Shown here: positions 33,840-41,830 of the stretch, in pieces | Layout: each line of letters begins with the position of its first letter | How positions within the stretch are numbered: the first letter of the stretch is position 1 | Assembly: GCF_013386585.1 (NCBI RefSeq) | Contig: NZ_JACARO010000078.1 | Location: 1 to 64,000, forward strand | Length of the DNA: 64,000 bases | DNA from: Pseudomonas sp. P7548 | Lineage (GTDB): Bacteria > Pseudomonadota > Gammaproteobacteria > Pseudomonadales > Pseudomonadaceae | Direction: 5' to 3' | Position numbers and translations under genes: made by a program | Notes under the pieces: model-generated | Told to the model about the DNA's origin: nothing | Database searches by the model: none | Seen by the model: the letters and a program-made list of their open reading frames with translations, nothing else

Positions 33840-35024
33840 ATGAAAAGTCCGCGTCCCTCCGCCCGCATCCCTCACCTCACTCAACTGCGTAACCTGAAAA
33901 TGGCGCGTTCCGCCCACGCCTACGTGCGTGGCAGCACCGTGCAGTTCTACGAGTGGCTGCACAGCCAGCGCGGCCGGCGCTTGCCCCATGGCCCGGCGAT
34001 CTGGATCTGCGGCGATTGCCACGCGGGCAACCTGGGGCCGACCGGGGACACCAAGGGTCGTATCGACATGCATATCCGTGACCTTGACCAGACCGTGATC
34101 GGTAACCCGGCCCATGACCTGGTGCGCCTGGCGCTCTCATTGGCCACGGCGGCGCGTGGCTCGGACCTGCCCGGCGTGACCACCGCACGCATGCTTGAAG
34201 AAATGATGGTGGGTTACGAGCAGGCTTTCAAAGACAAGCCTGATGAAGTGCCACCGCGCCCGTCCCAGGTCAAGGCGGGTATGCGCAGTGCGGTAGAGCG
34301 CACCTGGAAAAACCTGGCGCGTGAACGCATCGAAAATGCCCGGCCGACGATTCCGTTGGGCAAGCATTTCTGGTCGTTGTCGCGGGCAGAAAAAAGCGCG
34401 CTGGCCAGCGTCTGCGCTTCGGACGAGATCCACCAGTTGGTCACCTCTCTCAAGGGCCGCCCCAAGGACGCCAAGGTCGAACTGCTGGACTCGGCCTATT
34501 GGGTCAAGGGCTGCAGCTCCCTGGGCCTGTTGCGGTATGCCGTGCTGTTGGGCGTGGGCGACAAGGACGATCAAGAATACTGCCTGATCGACATCAAGGA
34601 AGCCGTCGGCGCCGCTGCGCCCCGTGCCCCGCGCGCGAAGATGCCACGGGACAATGGCCGTCGCGTGGTGGAGGGCGCCCGCCAGCTGTCCCCCGGACTT
34701 GGCGAGCGCATGGTAGCCACGCGGTTCCTGGACCACGGTTTTTTCATCCGCGAACTGCTGCCCCAGGACATGAAGTTGGAGCTCGATGAGCTGAGTGAAA
34801 TCGATGCCATGCACGCGGCCGGTTACCTGGCGCGAGTGGTGGGGATTGCCCATGCCCGGCAGATGGACCGCGACACACGCAAGGACTGGATGGCAGTGCT
34901 GCAGGAAAACCGCTCCAAACAGCTGGATGCGCCGTCGTGGTTATGGACCAGCGTGGTGCAGTTGGTGGGCAGCCATGAGCAGGGGTATCTCAACCATTGC
35001 CGGCGGTATGCCCTGGAACACTAA
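33840..35024 (+). CDS. DUF2252 family protein
   Basis: A 394-residue soluble protein. The conserved DUF2252 features are the GDCHAGNLGP motif and the D-L-D (RDLDQTVIG) region, which resemble the catalytic loop of the protein-kinase/APH fold. Further conserved segments include VKGCSSLGLLRY and the C-terminal GIAHARQM. A kinase-like activity is plausible but no substrate is known. It is monocistronic, with a REPIN after it. Confidence 0.87.
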   Translation: MKSPRPSARIPHLTQLRNLKMARSAHAYVRGSTVQFYEWLHSQRGRRLPHGPAIWICGDCHAGNLGPTGDTKGRIDMHIRDLDQTVIGNPAHDLVRLALSLATAARGSDLPGVTTARMLEEMMVGYEQAFKDKPDEVPPRPSQVKAGMRSAVERTWKNLARERIENARPTIPLGKHFWSLSRAEKSALASVCASDEIHQLVTSLKGRPKDAKVELLDSAYWVKGCSSLGLLRYAVLLGVGDKDDQEYCLIDIKEAVGAAAPRAPRAKMPRDNGRRVVEGARQLSPGLGERMVATRFLDHGFFIRELLPQDMKLELDELSEIDAMHAAGYLARVVGIAHARQMDRDTRKDWMAVLQENRSKQLDAPSWLWTSVVQLVGSHEQGYLNHCRRYALEH

Positions 35025-35047
35025 TCTTGAGGACAACGACGTTCAAA

Positions 35048-35136
35048 TGTGGGAGCGGGCTTGCTCGCGAATGCGGTTCGTCAGTCACTGAAGATGCAGC
35101 TGATCCACCGCATTCGCGAGCAAGCCCGCTCCCACA
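35048..35136. repeat. REPIN, GCTCGC family
   Basis: A complete inverted pair with about 40 bases between arms, located between the convergent DUF2252 and dienelactone hydrolase genes, where it may serve as a terminator. Confidence 0.95.
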
Positions 35137-35149
35137 TGTTTGATTGCAA

Positions 35150-36037
35150 CTAGACCAGGTATTTGCGAAACCAGCCCAAAGTCCGTTCCCACGCCAGGTT
35201 CGCCGCCGCTTCGTCATAACGCGGCGTCGAGTCGTTATGGAAACCGTGGTTGGCCCCCTTGTAGATAAACGCCTCGTACGTGGTGCCTGCCGCCTTCAAG
35301 GCCTTCTCATACGCCGGCCAACCTTCATTGATCCGTGTATCCAACTCGCCGTAGTGCAGCATGATCGGCGCCTTGATGCGTGGCACGTCCTTGGCCGCTG
35401 GCTGGCGCCCGTAGAACGACACCGCGGCGCCCAGTTCCGGGTAGGCCACCGCCGCCGCATTGGTCACGCCGCCGCCATAGCAAAAGCCGGTGATGCCGAC
35501 TTTGCCGGTGCTGCTGTCGTGGTGCATCAGCCATTCGATGGCGGCGAAAAAGTCGTTCATCAGCTTTTCGGGGTCGACTTTCTGTTGCAGTTCCACGCCT
35601 TTTTCATCGTTGCCCGGGTAGCCGCCCACCGAGGTCAGCCCATCCGGCGCCAGGGCGATGAACCCGGCCTTGGCCAGGCGCCGCGCCACGTCTTCGATAT
35701 AGGGATTCAGGCCACGGTTTTCATGCACCACCACCACGGCCGGCAGCTTGCCGCTGGCCTTGGCCGGGCGCACCAGGTAGCCGCGCACCGTGCCGTTGCC
35801 CTTGGGCGAGGGGTAGGTGATGTAGTCGGCGACGATGTCCGGGTCGGTGAACTTCACCTGTTCGGCCAGGGCGTAGTTGGGGCTCAGGGCGGCGAGCAGG
35901 GCCGAGGCGGTGAGGCCGCCAAAGGTGAACAGCGCAGCGCGGTCGAGAAATTCACGGCGGTTGATCTTGCCGTGGGCGTAGCCGTCGTAGAGTTCCAGCA
36001 ATTCGGGGGCAAAGTCTTTCGCGGTAAGACGAGTCAT
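35150..36037 (-). CDS. Dienelactone hydrolase family protein with Tat-type leader
   Basis: A 295-residue alpha/beta hydrolase with catalytic Cys186 (GFCYGGG), Asp233 (ELDTR) and His264 (ANHGFH). The N-terminus carries N-R-R-E-F-L-D (26-32) followed by a hydrophobic stretch ending near residue 58, a twin-arginine export pattern preceded by an unusually long 25-residue arm. This matches the YghX-like exported group rather than cytoplasmic ClcD. The substrate is unknown; a lactone or ester is expected. A REPIN lies at its 3' end, and the thioesterase gene is upstream on the same strand. Confidence 0.9.
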   Translation of the reverse strand: MTRLTAKDFAPELLELYDGYAHGKINRREFLDRAALFTFGGLTASALLAALSPNYALAEQVKFTDPDIVADYITYPSPKGNGTVRGYLVRPAKASGKLPAVVVVHENRGLNPYIEDVARRLAKAGFIALAPDGLTSVGGYPGNDEKGVELQQKVDPEKLMNDFFAAIEWLMHHDSSTGKVGITGFCYGGGVTNAAAVAYPELGAAVSFYGRQPAAKDVPRIKAPIMLHYGELDTRINEGWPAYEKALKAAGTTYEAFIYKGANHGFHNDSTPRYDEAAANLAWERTLGWFRKYLV

Positions 36038-36081
36038 CGGTGCAATCCTCGATTAGCGGTGGCCGTCAATGTAGACCAGGT

Positions 36082-36576
36082 TCAACCCTCGCGGCCATGG
36101 GCAGCGGCGGCCAACTGCGCGGTGTCGACGCGCACGAACACCGAATCGCCAATGGCCGTCAGCACGTCACTGGCGTACACCTCGCAGACCACGCGGCTCT
36201 TGCGCCCCACATCGCCTTCGACGCGGGCGCGCAAGGTCAGCGTAATGCCCATGGGTGTCGGCTTGATGAATTTAATGCCGAGGTTGCCGGTCACGCAGTC
36301 GATGCGCGGCGCACTGCCGGGCTCGCGCCCCTCGGCGCGATAGTGGTAGGCCATCGCGGTCCAGTTGGAATGGCAGTCCACCAGCATGGCGATCAGGCCG
36401 CCGTAGACCAGGTCGGGCCAGCCGGTGAATTGAGCGTCCGGCAGATGCTCGGCGATCACGTGAACGCCGTCGGCATCCCAACGGCTCTTGATGTGCAGGC
36501 CGTGCGGGTTGCTCCCGCCACAGCCGTAGCAGATGCCTTCGGGTGCGGTGGTGTCCTGCAGGGAAGGGGCGTGCAT
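36082..36576 (-). CDS. PaaI-like hotdog thioesterase
   Basis: A 164-residue hotdog-fold protein. Residues about 13-30 hold CYGCGGSNPHGL, a Cys-rich start common in one thioesterase subgroup, and the core helix region VYGGLIAMLVDCHSNW carries the catalytic Asp and the substrate-binding region. It should hydrolyse an acyl-CoA or be a non-specific housekeeping thioesterase. It lies 44 bases upstream of the hydrolase gene and may share its transcript. Confidence 0.85.
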   Translation of the reverse strand: MHAPSLQDTTAPEGICYGCGGSNPHGLHIKSRWDADGVHVIAEHLPDAQFTGWPDLVYGGLIAMLVDCHSNWTAMAYHYRAEGREPGSAPRIDCVTGNLGIKFIKPTPMGITLTLRARVEGDVGRKSRVVCEVYASDVLTAIGDSVFVRVDTAQLAAAAHGREG

Positions 36577-36701
36577 GAGAGGTCCTTATCTTTCTGGGGC
36601 GACTACTCTGTTTAGCAGGACACGCGCCGGATGGGAATAAATCCATGACATGGGGTGTTAGCTCAGCACGTGTGTCCTTTTCTCTTGTGGAGTGTTCCCT
36701 G

Positions 36702-37265
36702 ATGCGTCGAATGGCCCCAGTCGTCCTGCTGGCTCTTGTCTTCGGCTGGTTGTCCAGTGCCCAGGCCGTGGAGTACCAGGACGTCAACCGCACCGCCAGC
36801 CAGATCAGCTTCACCTTCCAGCAGTTTGGCCAGCGGGTGTACGGCACCTTCAGCCAGTTCGAAGGCACGTTGACGTTTGACACGCAAAAGCCCGAGGCGG
36901 GGCATGCCTTGCTCAAGATCCAGCTGGCCAGCATCGACGCCGGCAGCCCCGATGCCAATGACGAGTTGCAACGCGCCTCGTGGTTCGACACCGCGACCTA
37001 TCCGGTGGGGGTCTACGAGTCCACCGGCGTCAAGGCCTTGGGCGACAACCGCTTCAAGATCAGCGGCAACCTGACGATCAAGGGCATCACCCAGCCGGTG
37101 GATATCGATGTGCTGCTCAAGGAGCAGAGCGGCATTGGCGTGTTCGACGGTGAGTTTGTGCTCAAGCGCGGCGACTTCAAGATCGGCGAGGGTGAATGGG
37201 CGGGGAACAGCGTGGTGTCCGACGCCATCAACATCAAGTTCAAGATGGTTGCGCCTCAGCGCTAG
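36702..37265 (+). CDS. YceI family periplasmic lipid-binding-like protein
   Basis: A 187-residue precursor with a signal peptide cleaved after about residue 22 (SAQA|VE). The mature part is a single YceI domain, a lipocalin-like barrel that binds polyisoprenoids in characterised members. ATG 36702 is chosen because GGAG lies 10 bases upstream and gives a clean signal peptide. Its last 4 bases overlap the convergent EamA gene. YceI genes are often induced by pH or membrane stress; there is no direct evidence here. Confidence 0.9.
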   Translation: MRRMAPVVLLALVFGWLSSAQAVEYQDVNRTASQISFTFQQFGQRVYGTFSQFEGTLTFDTQKPEAGHALLKIQLASIDAGSPDANDELQRASWFDTATYPVGVYESTGVKALGDNRFKISGNLTIKGITQPVDIDVLLKEQSGIGVFDGEFVLKRGDFKIGEGEWAGNSVVSDAINIKFKMVAPQR

Positions 37266-38152
37266 CGCGCAAACTTCTTGGCCCCGGCCACGCAGCCGAT
37301 CACCGCAACGGTCACCAGCACCATGCCCAGGCTGACCTGCTCATGCAGCAGGCCGGCGGCCAGCGCCAGGCCAAAGAAGGGTTGCAGCAACTGCAACTGG
37401 CCAACGGCGGCAATGCCACCCTGGGCCAGGCCGCGGTACCAGAACACAAAGCCGATCAGCATGCTGAACAACGACACGTAGCCCAGGCTGAGCCAGGCGG
37501 GCAGGCTGATGCCGGTGAGGCTGTGTGGCGCCAGCACCAGGCTGAATGGCACCACTATCGGCAGCGACACCACCAGCGCCCAGCAGATCACCTGCCAGCC
37601 ACCCAGGCTGCGCGACAGCTTGGCGCCTTCGGCGTAACCCAGGCCGCACACCAGCACGGCCAGCAGCATCAACAGGTCGCCGGCCGGTGCCGCGCTCAGG
37701 CCCTGGGCCAAGGCGTAGCCCATCACCAACAGGCTGCCGAGGACTGAAAACAGCCAGAACACCGGGCGCGGGCGTTCGCCACCGCGCAGCACGCCGAACA
37801 CGGCGGTGGCCAACGGCAGCAGGCCGATAAACACGATGGAGTGCGCCGAGGTCACGTATTGCAGCGCCAAGGCGGTGAGCAGTGGAAAACCGATCACCAC
37901 GCCCAGGGCTACCACTGCCAGGGGGACCCACTGGTGGCGTGCGGGGCGTTTTTCCTTGAAGGCCTTCAACAGCAGCAGTCCCAGCACAGCGGCGAGTGTG
38001 GCGCGGATCATGGTCAGGAACACCGGGTCGAACTCCATCACCGCCAGGCGCGTGGCCGGCAATGAGCCGCTGAAAATCACCACGCCGATAAAGCCGTTGA
38101 TCCAACCCTGGGTGCGGGTGTCCAGGGTGCTGAGTTGTGAAGTACGTTCCAT
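37262..38152 (-). CDS. EamA/DMT-family transporter
   Basis: A 296-residue inner-membrane protein with ten hydrophobic helices arranged as two EamA repeats, typical of drug/metabolite exporters. It is divergent from a MocR-type regulator, with 76 bases between starts. That arrangement often means the regulator controls the exporter, which may handle an amino acid, a polyamine or a vitamin B6-related compound. The substrate is unknown. Confidence 0.9.
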   Translation of the reverse strand: MERTSQLSTLDTRTQGWINGFIGVVIFSGSLPATRLAVMEFDPVFLTMIRATLAAVLGLLLLKAFKEKRPARHQWVPLAVVALGVVIGFPLLTALALQYVTSAHSIVFIGLLPLATAVFGVLRGGERPRPVFWLFSVLGSLLVMGYALAQGLSAAPAGDLLMLLAVLVCGLGYAEGAKLSRSLGGWQVICWALVVSLPIVVPFSLVLAPHSLTGISLPAWLSLGYVSLFSMLIGFVFWYRGLAQGGIAAVGQLQLLQPFFGLALAAGLLHEQVSLGMVLVTVAVIGCVAGAKKFAR

Positions 38153-38228
38153 GGGGAGAGGCCCGAAAAAAGAAAGGTTGCGTGGCGCTCATCCTAGGAT
38201 TGAAGATAAAGACAATCAAAGAATTGTC

Positions 38229-39569
38229 ATGGATACATCGCCCATGCCTCGCGCTCGCTACAAGTCCTTGGTCGACGCCTTTGCCCAGAGCATTCGCTCC
38301 GGCGAAATGCCCCCCGGCACGCGCTTGCCCACCCATCGCCAATTGGCCGCCGACCACGGCCTGGCGCTGGTCACCGCGAGCCGGGTGTACACGGAATTGG
38401 AAGCCATGGGCCTGGTCAGCGGTGAAACCGGGCGCGGCACTTTCGTGCGCGAGATCGCCTTGCCGCCAGGGCAGGGCAGTGGGCAGATGACCCTGGCCAC
38501 CGGCATGCTCGACCTCAACTTCAACTACCCCTCACTGCCAGGCCAGGCGGATCTGTTGCGCAGCGCCTTGCGCCAATTGGCGTTGTCCGGCGACCTGGAA
38601 GCGCTGTTGCGATACCAGCCCCACGCCGGCCGCTTGCATGAGCGCGCAGCGGTGGCGCGTCATCTGGTGAGTCGGGGGTTGGTGGTGGAGGCCGAGCAGG
38701 TGCTGGTGGTCAGTGGCGCCCAGCATGGCTTGGCAGTAGCGATGATGACGTTGCTCAAGCCTGGGGATGTGATCGCGGTCGATGCCTTGACGTATTCGGG
38801 GTTCAAGGTGCTGGCCGAAACCTTGCACCTGGAAATCGTCGCCGTCGCGGTGACGCCCCACGGCCCGGACCTGGACCATCTGCACAGCCTGTGTCGCAAG
38901 CGCCCGGTGCGGGCGGTCTACAGCATTCCCACCCTGCATAACCCGCTGGGCTGGGTGATGAGCCTGGAGCAGCGCGAGCGGTTGGCGGCGATTGCTCGTG
39001 AACATAACGTGACGATCATCGAAGACGCGGCTTACGCCTTCCTGGCGGAGGATGCGCCGCCGCCGATGGCGACGCTGGCACCTGAGCGCACGGTGTATAT
39101 CGGTGGGTTTTCCAAAAGCGTTGCCACCGGTTTACGGGTCGGTTTTATCGCCGCGCCTTCAGCCTTGGTGAAGGGCCTGGAACGCACCATCATGGCCACC
39201 ACCTGGAACGTGCCGGGGGTGATGAGTGCGATTGCCGTAGGCTGGATCGAAGACGGCACCGTCGCGCAGTTGGAAGCCCAAAAGCGCCAGGACGCTCAGG
39301 CTCGGCAAGCGCTGGCGGCGCAGGTGTTGAAGGGGGTGGATTACATCAGCCATCCATCGTCGTACTTTTTATGGCTGCCGCTGGCGGAAGACATGCGCGC
39401 CGATCAGATCACCATGGCGCTACAACGGGAAAACATCTCGGTGTCCACTGCCGAGCCGTTCGCGGTGTCGGCGACGGTGCCTCATGCGCTGCGCCTGGCA
39501 TTGGGGTCGGTCACGATGCCGGCGCTGCGCGAGGCACTGCTGGCGGTGCGCAAGGTCGTGGTGTGGTGA
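38229..39569 (+). CDS. MocR-type GntR regulator with aminotransferase domain
   Basis: A 446-residue fusion with an N-terminal GntR winged helix (about 8-75) and a class I aminotransferase-like domain (about 90-440). The PLP-binding Lys296 lies in GGFSKSVATG, with the conserved HNP (237-239) and ED (265-266) residues. ATG 38229 is used; the frame is open upstream through the EamA gene but has no support there. MocR proteins sense PLP-linked ligands such as amino acids or GABA. The likely target is the divergent EamA gene. Confidence 0.93.
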   Translation: MDTSPMPRARYKSLVDAFAQSIRSGEMPPGTRLPTHRQLAADHGLALVTASRVYTELEAMGLVSGETGRGTFVREIALPPGQGSGQMTLATGMLDLNFNYPSLPGQADLLRSALRQLALSGDLEALLRYQPHAGRLHERAAVARHLVSRGLVVEAEQVLVVSGAQHGLAVAMMTLLKPGDVIAVDALTYSGFKVLAETLHLEIVAVAVTPHGPDLDHLHSLCRKRPVRAVYSIPTLHNPLGWVMSLEQRERLAAIAREHNVTIIEDAAYAFLAEDAPPPMATLAPERTVYIGGFSKSVATGLRVGFIAAPSALVKGLERTIMATTWNVPGVMSAIAVGWIEDGTVAQLEAQKRQDAQARQALAAQVLKGVDYISHPSSYFLWLPLAEDMRADQITMALQRENISVSTAEPFAVSATVPHALRLALGSVTMPALREALLAVRKVVVW

Positions 39570-39589
39570 GCCGACGGGCGCGGCTCACC
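39565..39589. terminator. Hairpin at the end of the MocR gene
   Basis: GGTGAGCC (39565-39572) pairs with GGCTCACC (39582-39589), overlapping the stop codon. No T run follows, so this may be a weak or Rho-assisted terminator shared by the two converging genes. Confidence 0.45.
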
Positions 39590-39597
39590 CACAGGCC

Positions 39598-40029
39598 TCA
39601 GTACTTGTAAGCCTGACGGCCGATCAGCAGCCATTTGCCTTTCTGTTTCTGCCAGACCTGGAAGTTGTCGATGTCAGTCGGCACTTCGACGCCGCTGTTC
39701 ACCGCCAGGGCGTGGAAGTGGTTGCGCACCAGGGCGGTGTCGCCATCCAGGGTGATGGTCTGGTTCTGCATCTCAAGGGTCTTGAATGCGCTGGTGTGGG
39801 TTTCCAGGTCGGCGATGAATTGCGCCTTGTTCTGCACCTTGCCGCTGGAGTGGCCATAGGTGAGTTTGTCGGAGGTCAGCGCGTGCAGTTGCTTGAGGTC
39901 CAGGTGCAGCATGGCTTGGGTCAGTTGGTCGACCGCTTGGGCCACATCCTTTTCGGCAGGGGCAGGCGCTGCTGCGACGTAGCCGGTGAACAGGCACAGA
40001 AAACCGATCAGCACTTTGACGTTTTGCAT
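39598..40029 (-). CDS. Exported NTF2-like (DUF4440-type) protein
   Basis: A 143-residue protein with an N-terminal hydrophobic leader (VLIGFLCLFTGYVAAAPAPA) that reads as a signal peptide, followed by a single NTF2/SnoaL-like domain. The start at 40029 has AGGAA 6 bases upstream. Proteins of this fold are often small-molecule enzymes or binding proteins, and this one has no recognisable active site. Two TTGTACGACG motifs lie in its upstream region. Confidence 0.85.
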   Translation of the reverse strand: MQNVKVLIGFLCLFTGYVAAAPAPAEKDVAQAVDQLTQAMLHLDLKQLHALTSDKLTYGHSSGKVQNKAQFIADLETHTSAFKTLEMQNQTITLDGDTALVRNHFHALAVNSGVEVPTDIDNFQVWQKQKGKWLLIGRQAYKY

Positions 40030-40071
40030 GGGTGTTTCCTTATTGTTGTGGGGGGCGACACGACGGCTTAA

Positions 40072-40183
40072 GTCGTCGTACAACCATGCAATATTTACCG
40101 TCGAGAAGGAAAGTGAAATTTTGAAATATCTCGAAAATATTCAGCGATAAGCTGTTCTAAGCAAAGTTTGATCTTGTACGACG
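40072..40183. promoter_or_regulatory. Two inverted TTGTACGACG motifs, candidate GntR/FadR-type sites
   Basis: CGTCGTACAA at 40074-40083 (reverse strand) and TTGTACGACG at 40174-40183 face each other in the 260-base divergent region. The first extends to a full match of the FadR-subfamily consensus TNGTNNNACNA; the second misses its last base. The rest of the gap shows only AT-rich sequence, probably the promoters. Confidence 0.4.
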
Positions 40184-40289
40184 TCCCAACACGTTGAGTT
40201 CTTCAGACGTGCAGTGCGTGCGGCTTCCTGCACCAGTAGCACATCGCTATGCTATGGCCGAAACAACAAACCATCCCCCGAGGGACAGT

Positions 40290-40508
40290 ATGGATTTTGA
40301 CTGGCACAGCGGGTCCATCACCCGCGCCACCCCCGTGACCCCGCGCTATAAAAACACCCAGAATGTTCGCCGCTTCATGCTCGAACACTGCGGCCCCGGG
40401 TTCAAATTCGACCGGCCATTCATGGCCTGGATTCGCAACGGCCAGCCCAAGACACTGGGCGATGTGGTGCAAGAATGGCAACGACGAAACCCGGAGATAC
40501 GCCCATGA
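40290..40508 (+). CDS. DUF6434-like small protein
   Basis: A 72-residue basic soluble protein starting at ATG 40290 with GAGGG 6 bases upstream. The whole length resembles the DUF6434/SAP-associated domain: a WHSG start, the RNTQNVRRF-like segment, and a C-terminal helix with the pattern TLGDVVQEW. Its stop overlaps the RidA start by 4 bases (ATGA), so the two are translated together. Its function is unknown; nucleic-acid binding is possible. Confidence 0.75.
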   Translation: MDFDWHSGSITRATPVTPRYKNTQNVRRFMLEHCGPGFKFDRPFMAWIRNGQPKTLGDVVQEWQRRNPEIRP

Positions 40509-40975
40509 CACGCGACGAAAAATACCAGGCCGCCCAGCAACGTCTCGGCTATCTGCTGGAGGCGTTCAAGGTCGGTGGCAACTACACGCCGTTGGTGCGC
40601 GACGGCAACCACCTGTACATCAGCGGCCAGATCCCGCGCGTCGGCGACACGATTGTGCTGCCGGGCAAGGTCGGCGAAAGCCTGACCCTGGCCCAGGCCC
40701 AGGTGGCTGCCGGTATCAGCGTGCTGCGCTGCCTGGGGCTGCTCAAGCAGGCGCTGGGTTCGCTCGACCGGGTCAAGGCGATTCCGCGCATTGGCGTGTA
40801 TGTGCGCAGTGCCGAGGACTTCGACCAGCAAAGCGAAGTGGCCAATGGCGCCTCGGACCTGCTGCATGAAATTCTCGGCGAGGCCGGGGTGCATACGCGT
40901 ACCTCGGTCGGCGTGTTCCAGCTGCCGAAATCGGCCGCCGTCGAAATCGAAATGCTCGCCATCGCCCACGCCTGA
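40505..40975 (+). CDS. RidA family protein
   Basis: A 156-residue protein of the RidA/YjgF family. Members deaminate reactive enamine/imine intermediates or act as specialised hydrolases. The fold is complete, with the SGQIPR motif near residue 40. The usual catalytic Arg near the C-terminal third (the canonical VARLPxxxxVEIE region) is replaced: the corresponding segment reads GVFQLPKSAAVEIEMLAIA. It therefore belongs to the divergent, non-archetypal Rid subgroup whose activity is less sure. Confidence 0.85.
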   Translation: MTRDEKYQAAQQRLGYLLEAFKVGGNYTPLVRDGNHLYISGQIPRVGDTIVLPGKVGESLTLAQAQVAAGISVLRCLGLLKQALGSLDRVKAIPRIGVYVRSAEDFDQQSEVANGASDLLHEILGEAGVHTRTSVGVFQLPKSAAVEIEMLAIAHA

Positions 40976-40994
40976 CCCCAAGGATTGATAACCG

Positions 40995-41732
40995 ATGATC
41001 ACCGAAGGAATGGTGGTGCTGGTGCGGTACGCGGCTCATCTGGCCCCGGGGCTTGCGCTGTTTGGCCTGTGGTTCGCGCTCACGCCCAGAGCGCTGACCG
41101 CGATGCGCATCCTGATTGTGCTGGCGGCGTTTGTGCTGATGCGCGACGCGATGACACCTTTGGGCATGTGGCGGCTGGGCAGCGAGGTGCAGATCGCGTT
41201 CACCGCCAATGCGTTTGTGTTGGCGGCGCTGGGTGGTTTGTCGGTGCTGTTGATCCTGCTGTTGTCACGTGTGGCGCCGGAGCTGTGGCGGCTGATTCGC
41301 TGGTCCATTGGCAACCCGGTTGCCGGTCTGGCGGTCGGGTTGGCGGTGGGTGGCTTGATTGGCGTGCCGTTGCGGATTTACCAGGGGATCGACGCTGCCG
41401 ATTTCCACGGTTACTGGGTGTGGTTGCCGGGCATGGTGGTGTTGGCCTATGGCGCCAATGCGTTGGAAGAAGTGCTGTTTCGCGGGTGCTTGCAGGGTTA
41501 TCTGGAACAGCAGGTCTCACCCCTGCGGGCGGCGTTGATCAGCGGCGTGGCCTTTGCGGCCTGCCATGCGTTCCTGGCGTTGAGCGTGACCTCGCTGGGC
41601 TGGCCGATATTGGCCTTCACCCTGATCGAAGGCCTGGCCTGCGCGCTGGTACGCCTGCGCTACGGCGTGCTGCCCGCCACCGTGGCCCATGGCACGGCAA
41701 TCCTGCTGATCGCCGTGCCGTACATGGCTTGA
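40995..41732 (+). CDS. CPBP family intramembrane glutamic endopeptidase
   Basis: A 245-residue inner-membrane protein with about seven hydrophobic segments. The active-site motifs of the CPBP/Abi family are present: E158-E159-x-x-x-R163 (EEVLFR), F187 with His191, and His232. Family members process prenylated proteins (Rce1) or give bacteriocin self-immunity. It starts 19 bases after ridA and probably ends this operon. The substrate is unknown. Confidence 0.88.
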   Translation: MITEGMVVLVRYAAHLAPGLALFGLWFALTPRALTAMRILIVLAAFVLMRDAMTPLGMWRLGSEVQIAFTANAFVLAALGGLSVLLILLLSRVAPELWRLIRWSIGNPVAGLAVGLAVGGLIGVPLRIYQGIDAADFHGYWVWLPGMVVLAYGANALEEVLFRGCLQGYLEQQVSPLRAALISGVAFAACHAFLALSVTSLGWPILAFTLIEGLACALVRLRYGVLPATVAHGTAILLIAVPYMA

Positions 41733-41750
41733 GGTGAAACCCGACCCAAC

Positions 41751-41821
41751 TGTAGGCGCTGGCTTGCCAGCGATGGCGGTGAATCAGACAGACCGCAATC
41801 GCCGGCAAGCCGGCTCCTACA
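41751..41821. repeat. REP pair, CCGGC family
   Basis: TGTAGGCGCTGGCTTGCCAGC on the left and GCCGGCAAGCCGGCTCCTACA on the right are separated by 30 bases, between the convergent CPBP and amidase genes. Confidence 0.9.
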
Positions 41822-41830
41822 GGGACCGTG

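Noticed and set aside
37806..38228. N-terminal extension of the MocR frame
   Set aside because: It would lie antisense to the EamA gene; the GntR domain begins properly at 38229.
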